A DNA stretch of 64,000 bases, from the NCBI RefSeq assembly GCF_900217795.1, contig NZ_OBMQ01000004.1, positions 124,001-188,000 on the forward strand. The letters run 5' to 3'. The notes under the pieces are model-generated. The model saw nothing but the letters and a program-made list of their open reading frames with translations. It was not told where the DNA came from and did no database searches. The position numbers and the translations under genes are program-made. This stretch comes from Ureibacillus xyleni (GTDB taxonomy: Bacteria; Bacillota; Bacilli; Bacillales_A; Planococcaceae). This document shows positions 59,734 to 64,000 of this stretch, piece after piece (positions within the stretch are counted from its first letter, which is position 1; each line of letters begins with the position of its first letter).

Positions 59734-61494
59734 ATGAGTGTTTTTTTGAAGTTAGATTGGTTTTTTAAAGAGCGGAAAAAAGAATATATACTAGGACTTC
59801 TCATGTTAACAATTGTCGGAATATTAATTCTTATTCCGCCGAAAATTATTGGTTATGTAATTGATGAAATTGGCTCAAGAACATTAACGACAGTATCCTT
59901 ACTGAAATGGATTGCCATTATTATCGTTGTTGCACTAGTGATGTATGTTATGCGTTATTATTGGCGAATGATGATTTTTGGTTCTTCCAATTATTTAGCA
60001 AAAATATTGCGTGAAAAATTATTTTGTCACTTCACAAAGATGAGTTCGTCTTTTTATCAAGAACGTCGGATTGGGGATTTAATGGCCCATGCAACGAACG
60101 ATGTGTCTGCGGTCCAACAAACAGCAGGTGCCGGTGTGTTAACTCTTTTTGACTCGATTGTTACTGGCGGATTTGTCATTGTTGCTATGGCATTTACGAT
60201 TGATTGGCGTTTAACTTTCATTGCACTGATTCCAATGCCGTTTATGGCGCTATCTACTAGTTTTTATGGAAAACTATTGCACGAACGTTTTGGCATCGCA
60301 CAAGCTGCCTTTTCCGATTTAAATGATAAAACACAAGAAAGTATTGCAGGAATCAAAGTTATTAAAACCTTTGGACAACAAAAAGAAGACATTGCCGATT
60401 TTACAAAGCTTTCAGAAAACCTAGTTTCGAAAAATATGAAAGTTGCCCGAGTGGATTCGTTATTTGATCCAACGATTAGTTTAATTGTGGGCATTAGCTT
60501 CTTACTTAGTTTAGGGTTTGGAGCGAAATTTATTGTGGATGGTGCGATGACGATTGGGGATCTTGTTGCCTTTAATACGTACTTAGGTTTACTCGTTTGG
60601 CCCATGCTTGCGTTTGGGATGCTGTTTAACATTATGGAGCGAGGGTCAGCTTCTTATGACCGCATTCATCAACTGTTATCAATTCCAGTTGAAATTGACG
60701 ATAAAGTAGATGCTCTAGATACGCGTCCAGCAGGGGATATTATCTTTGCAGTGGATGATTTTAAGTTTCCTGGAGAACAAAAATCATCGTTAAAAAATGT
60801 TCATTTTGAGCTTAAGCAAGGACAAACGCTTGGGATCGTCGGGAAAACGGGGGCAGGAAAAACTGCGATTTTAAAACTGCTATTACGAGAATTTGAAGGG
60901 TATGAAGGAAAAATTATCTTCGGTCAACATCAAATTGACGAGTATAAAAAGTCGCGATTAAAAGAGGCAATTGGGTACGTACCTCAAGAACATTTTTTAT
61001 TTTCAACAACTATTACTAACAATATCGCCTTTTCAAATATCGATGTAGAGCGAGAAAAAGTAGAGCATGTTGCAAAATTAGCTTACATTCATGAGGATAT
61101 TTTAGCCTTTTCCAATGGTTATGAAACGATTGTGGGGGAGAGGGGAGTGTCATTATCAGGGGGACAAAAGCAACGTATTTCCATTGCGCGGGCATTGTTA
61201 ACAAATCCTGAGTTGCTCATTTTAGACGATTCTCTTTCTGCGGTGGATGCGAAAACAGAAGAGGCGATATTGCAATCGTTGAAGAATGAGCGGCAACACG
61301 CAACAACGATTATTACATCCCATCGATTAAGTGCGATTGAACATGCCCACCTCATTATTGTGTTACATGAGGGGACCATTGTTGAAAAAGGGACGCATGA
61401 ACAACTGATGGCTTTAAAAGGAAAATATTATGAAATGTACCAATTACAACAGTTAGAACGTCTAGTAGAAAAGGGGGGCGAGGCGGATGAATAA
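59734..61494 (+). CDS. yheI: ABC exporter half-transporter YheI-like
   Basis: Six transmembrane helices (residues 15-300) plus a nucleotide-binding domain, 586 aa as in B. subtilis YheI. Walker A GKTGAGKTA near 370, signature LSGGQKQR near 473 and Walker B LLILDDSLSAVD near 495. The residue after the Walker B aspartate is Asp, not the catalytic Glu, so this half has the degenerate site of a heterodimer. The partner overlaps it by 8 bp. YheHI-type complexes export drugs; native substrate unknown. GAAGGTGAC precedes the ATG. Confidence 0.92.
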   Translation: MSVFLKLDWFFKERKKEYILGLLMLTIVGILILIPPKIIGYVIDEIGSRTLTTVSLLKWIAIIIVVALVMYVMRYYWRMMIFGSSNYLAKILREKLFCHFTKMSSSFYQERRIGDLMAHATNDVSAVQQTAGAGVLTLFDSIVTGGFVIVAMAFTIDWRLTFIALIPMPFMALSTSFYGKLLHERFGIAQAAFSDLNDKTQESIAGIKVIKTFGQQKEDIADFTKLSENLVSKNMKVARVDSLFDPTISLIVGISFLLSLGFGAKFIVDGAMTIGDLVAFNTYLGLLVWPMLAFGMLFNIMERGSASYDRIHQLLSIPVEIDDKVDALDTRPAGDIIFAVDDFKFPGEQKSSLKNVHFELKQGQTLGIVGKTGAGKTAILKLLLREFEGYEGKIIFGQHQIDEYKKSRLKEAIGYVPQEHFLFSTTITNNIAFSNIDVEREKVEHVAKLAYIHEDILAFSNGYETIVGERGVSLSGGQKQRISIARALLTNPELLILDDSLSAVDAKTEEAILQSLKNERQHATTIITSHRLSAIEHAHLIIVLHEGTIVEKGTHEQLMALKGKYYEMYQLQQLERLVEKGGEADE

Positions 61495-63256
61495 TCAACC
61501 AACCTTTTCAAATAGAGAACAAACGAAAATTCTTTTAAGATTATTAAAATACTTAAAACCCCATAAAATATCTGTATTTTTCGCGTTATTTCTATTAACG
61601 TTAACGGTGATTGGGGATGTGTTAGGTCCTTATATTATAAAAGTATTTTTAGATAATCATGTGGCAGTATTAAACTTTGAAACAAAACCAATTGTCTTTC
61701 TTGCTGGATCGTATTTTGCGATCCAAGTGTTAAATGTATTTATTTCTTATTTTCAGTTGGTGAAGTTTCAAGAAATAGCGCTAAACGTTATCGGGCAGCT
61801 GAGAATTGATGTGTTTTCGAAAATTCATCAATTGGGCACTCGTTTTTTTGACACTACGCCAGCCGGATCCATCGTTTCTAGAGCAACCAATGATACAGAG
61901 GCAATCAAAGATCTATTTGTTTCGGTATTAAGTTCCTTTGTGCAAGCGGCCTTTTTGATAGTCGGTATGTATGTGGCGATGTTTTTATTAAATCCAATTT
62001 TAGCTTGTTTCGCACTACTAATATTGCCGCTAATAATAATGGTCATTTATATTTATCGAAAATATAGTTCGGTTGTATATATGACGATGCGGGAAAAGTT
62101 GAGTCAACTAAATGTTAAGTTATCGGAAAGTTTATCTGGGATGGGGATTGTGCAAGCATTTCGTCAAGAAGAGCGTTTCAATGATGAATTCCACCAAATT
62201 AATAATGAACATTTCCGTTCCGCAATGAACAATACGAAATTAAATAGCCTATTGTTAAGACCTGTCATTGATCTGATTTATTTTGTTGCCGTTGTTTTAT
62301 TGCTGTCGTATTTTGGTGTTTCTTCATTTGAAACTGCCGTTGAAGTTGGGGTCATTTTTGCGTTTATAACGTATATTAATCGATTTTTTGAACCAATCAA
62401 TCAGGTGATGGAACAATTAGCCTTGTTTCAACAGGCACTAGTTGCATCTTCTAGGGTTTTTGCCTTAATTGATGAAGAGGAACTAGAACCAGCGCAACAA
62501 CAAACAGATTACGAAATACGTGATGGCTTCATTGAATTTAAAAATGTGACGTTTAGTTATGATGGGAAAACACCTGTATTAAAAAATATTAGTTTTACAG
62601 TGAACCCCGGGGAAACGGTAGCACTTGTCGGGTCAACGGGCAGTGGAAAAAGTTCGATTATTAATTTGTTAATGCGTTTTTATGAATTTGAGCACGGAGA
62701 CATATTTATTGATGGTCATTCCATTAAGTCTTATAGTAAGAATGAACTGAGAAGAAAACTTGGTCTTGTCCTTCAAGATCCGTTTTTGTTTTATGGAACA
62801 ATTGATAGTAATATCCGTTTGCACGATAAAAACTTAACAGATAAGGAAGTTCAAGCGGCAGCTCAATTTGTGCAAGCAGATCAATTTATTGAGCAACTGC
62901 CGGATAAATATAACCAGAAAGTGACGGAAAGAGGGTCTACTTTATCAAGTGGGCAACGGCAGTTGATTGCATTTGCTCGTACGATTGCGACAAATCCTAA
63001 GGTGCTTGTTTTAGATGAAGCAACCGCATCCATTGATACAGAAACCGAAGTGGCCATTCAAAGTTCGCTGGAAAAAATGAGAAAAGGGCGTACAACAATT
63101 GCCATTGCCCACCGTTTATCGACGATTCAAGATGCAGAGCTCATTTTAGTGATGCATAAAGGGGAAATTGTAGAAAGAGGCAATCATCAGCAGCTTCTTT
63201 CGCAAAAGGGTTTATATCACAAAATGTATTTATTGCAAAATGGTATCGTGGAATAA
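61487..63256 (+). CDS. yheH: ABC exporter half-transporter YheH-like
   Basis: Six transmembrane helices and an ATPase domain, 589 aa (B. subtilis YheH is somewhat longer). Walker A GSTGSGKSS near 382, signature LSSGQRQL near 487 (Gly to Ser at the third position) and Walker B VLVLDEATASID near 508 with the catalytic Glu kept. It pairs with YheI so that one ATP site is canonical (this Walker B with LSGGQ of YheI) and the other degenerate (LSSGQ with the Asp). Overlapping genes ensure equal synthesis. Confidence 0.92.
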   Translation: MNNQPTFSNREQTKILLRLLKYLKPHKISVFFALFLLTLTVIGDVLGPYIIKVFLDNHVAVLNFETKPIVFLAGSYFAIQVLNVFISYFQLVKFQEIALNVIGQLRIDVFSKIHQLGTRFFDTTPAGSIVSRATNDTEAIKDLFVSVLSSFVQAAFLIVGMYVAMFLLNPILACFALLILPLIIMVIYIYRKYSSVVYMTMREKLSQLNVKLSESLSGMGIVQAFRQEERFNDEFHQINNEHFRSAMNNTKLNSLLLRPVIDLIYFVAVVLLLSYFGVSSFETAVEVGVIFAFITYINRFFEPINQVMEQLALFQQALVASSRVFALIDEEELEPAQQQTDYEIRDGFIEFKNVTFSYDGKTPVLKNISFTVNPGETVALVGSTGSGKSSIINLLMRFYEFEHGDIFIDGHSIKSYSKNELRRKLGLVLQDPFLFYGTIDSNIRLHDKNLTDKEVQAAAQFVQADQFIEQLPDKYNQKVTERGSTLSSGQRQLIAFARTIATNPKVLVLDEATASIDTETEVAIQSSLEKMRKGRTTIAIAHRLSTIQDAELILVMHKGEIVERGNHQQLLSQKGLYHKMYLLQNGIVE

Positions 63257-63263
63257 CAAAGAA

Positions 63264-63296
63264 ACACGTAATCTTTTTTAAGGTTACGTGTATTTT
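63264..63296 (+). terminator. Terminator of yheIH
   Basis: ACACGTAATCTT/AAGGTTACGTGT, 12 bp with one G-U pair, then ATTTTC. Confidence 0.88.
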
Positions 63297-63396
63297 CATC
63301 ATAATGGTACATGTGTTATTGAACAAAAATACATTTACTTCTATTTTTCCAAATACTATAATTTGCTTATCTCAAAATAATAAAGAAGGTGTCTTA

Positions 63397-64000
63397 ATGA
63401 GGAATGAACAAAAGGGCATTCTCTATGCGTTTGGTGCATACGGAATTTGGGGATTGTTTCCTCTCTATTGGAAACTTTTAGACCAAGTAAATAGCATGGA
63501 GATTTTGTTAAGTAGGGTCATTTGGTCATTCGTCTTTACAACAATTTTTATTCTATTACTTAAACAAAAGAATCTTTTAATAGAAGATTTGAAGCTATTA
63601 TGGAGTAACAAAAAAATCTTTTTGTCTCTTTTAGCTGCATCCTTTGCGATTTCTTGTAATTGGTATATTTATATATTTGCCGTAAATAACGGGCATGTGA
63701 TTGAAACTAGTTTAGGATATTACATCAACCCGATAATTACCGTATTGTTTGGGATGATTTTCTTTAAAGAACGATTATCGAAAATGCAACTTTTTGCCGT
63801 GTTAGTTGCCTTAGTAGGAGTGGTCGTTTTAACAATCAGCTATGGCGAAATTCCGTGGGTAGCTCTTTTGCTCGCGTTTAGTTTTGCAACGTATGGAGCA
63901 TTAAAAAAGAAAATTACTTTGAATGCGACGAGAGGTTTAGCCATTGAAACTTTATTTATTTTACCTTTCGCTTTGATTTACTATATTTATATTATGTTAA
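63397..64000 (+). CDS. rarD: EamA/RarD-family transporter, N-terminal part (runs off window)
   Basis: A partial gene of 201 codons to the window end. It starts MRNEQKGILYAFGAYGIWGL, then FPLYWKLL and EILLSRVIWSFVFTTIFIL. SCNWYIYIFAVNNGHVIETS followed by LGYYINPIITVLFG is diagnostic of RarD. About six transmembrane helices are visible of the ten expected. It is a drug/metabolite-superfamily permease of unknown substrate; E. coli RarD was linked to chloramphenicol sensitivity. AGAAGGTG precedes the ATG. Confidence 0.92.
   Translation, partial: MRNEQKGILYAFGAYGIWGLFPLYWKLLDQVNSMEILLSRVIWSFVFTTIFILLLKQKNLLIEDLKLLWSNKKIFLSLLAASFAISCNWYIYIFAVNNGHVIETSLGYYINPIITVLFGMIFFKERLSKMQLFAVLVALVGVVVLTISYGEIPWVALLLAFSFATYGALKKKITLNATRGLAIETLFILPFALIYYIYIML

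Overview
The window reads as low-GC chromosomal DNA of an aerobic, motile, endospore-forming member of the Bacillales, most like the Lysinibacillus/Solibacillus (Planococcaceae) side of the order. Evidence: spore proteins (alpha/beta SASP, SspH, Tlp, two YjcZ peptides, CotD), SLH surface proteins, a T-box in front of a eukaryote-type prolyl-tRNA synthetase, strong AGGAGG ribosome sites and frequent TTG/GTG starts. There are no rRNA or tRNA genes, prophage or CRISPR array. The only mobile-looking DNA is one roughly 270-bp palindromic element.

Layout. 1-6.3 kb: end of a serine acetyltransferase gene, a candidate 6S-like RNA, a SASP gene, a PhoD-like phosphatase, signal peptidase I, small membrane and unknown genes and a PilZ protein. 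6.3-18.7 kb: purU, an Lnt-like amidase, EcsC, a possible nuclease-fold protein, an RNase H-like protein, a second candidate small RNA, a SWIM/SNF2 helicase, sspH, tlp and a nucleobase permease-TetR pair behind a palindromic operator. 18.9-25.6 kb: a TetM-like GTPase, a 21-bp-pitch repeat array, a TPP riboswitch with an elaborate leader and tenA-thiM-thiD-thiE, then a homospermidine-synthase-like enzyme. 25.8-36.6 kb: three chemoreceptors, an MBL hydrolase, a coiled-coil protein, the T-box/proS unit, a decayed ORF next to the palindromic element, and serC. 36.8-49.8 kb: a sigma-D promoter joined to a c-di-GMP-I riboswitch and a secreted SbsA-like protein, NRDE protein, SLH protein, diguanylate cyclase, YjcZ peptides, DUF2339, TelA, cotD, esterase and thioesterase. 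49.8-64 kb: padR-DUF2812-ABC exporter operon, a complete HrtBA/HssRS haem-efflux and sensing cassette, a transglutaminase-like protein, another SLH protein, a heterodimeric YheI/YheH exporter and the start of rarD.

Two themes connect genes. One is a c-di-GMP/surface circuit: diguanylate cyclase, PilZ protein, c-di-GMP riboswitch behind a flagellar sigma-D promoter, SLH proteins and chemoreceptors. The other is a set of four intergenic arrays, lying downstream of unrelated genes, that use three different core sequences but the same 21-bp pitch. These arrays are the least explained structure in the window.
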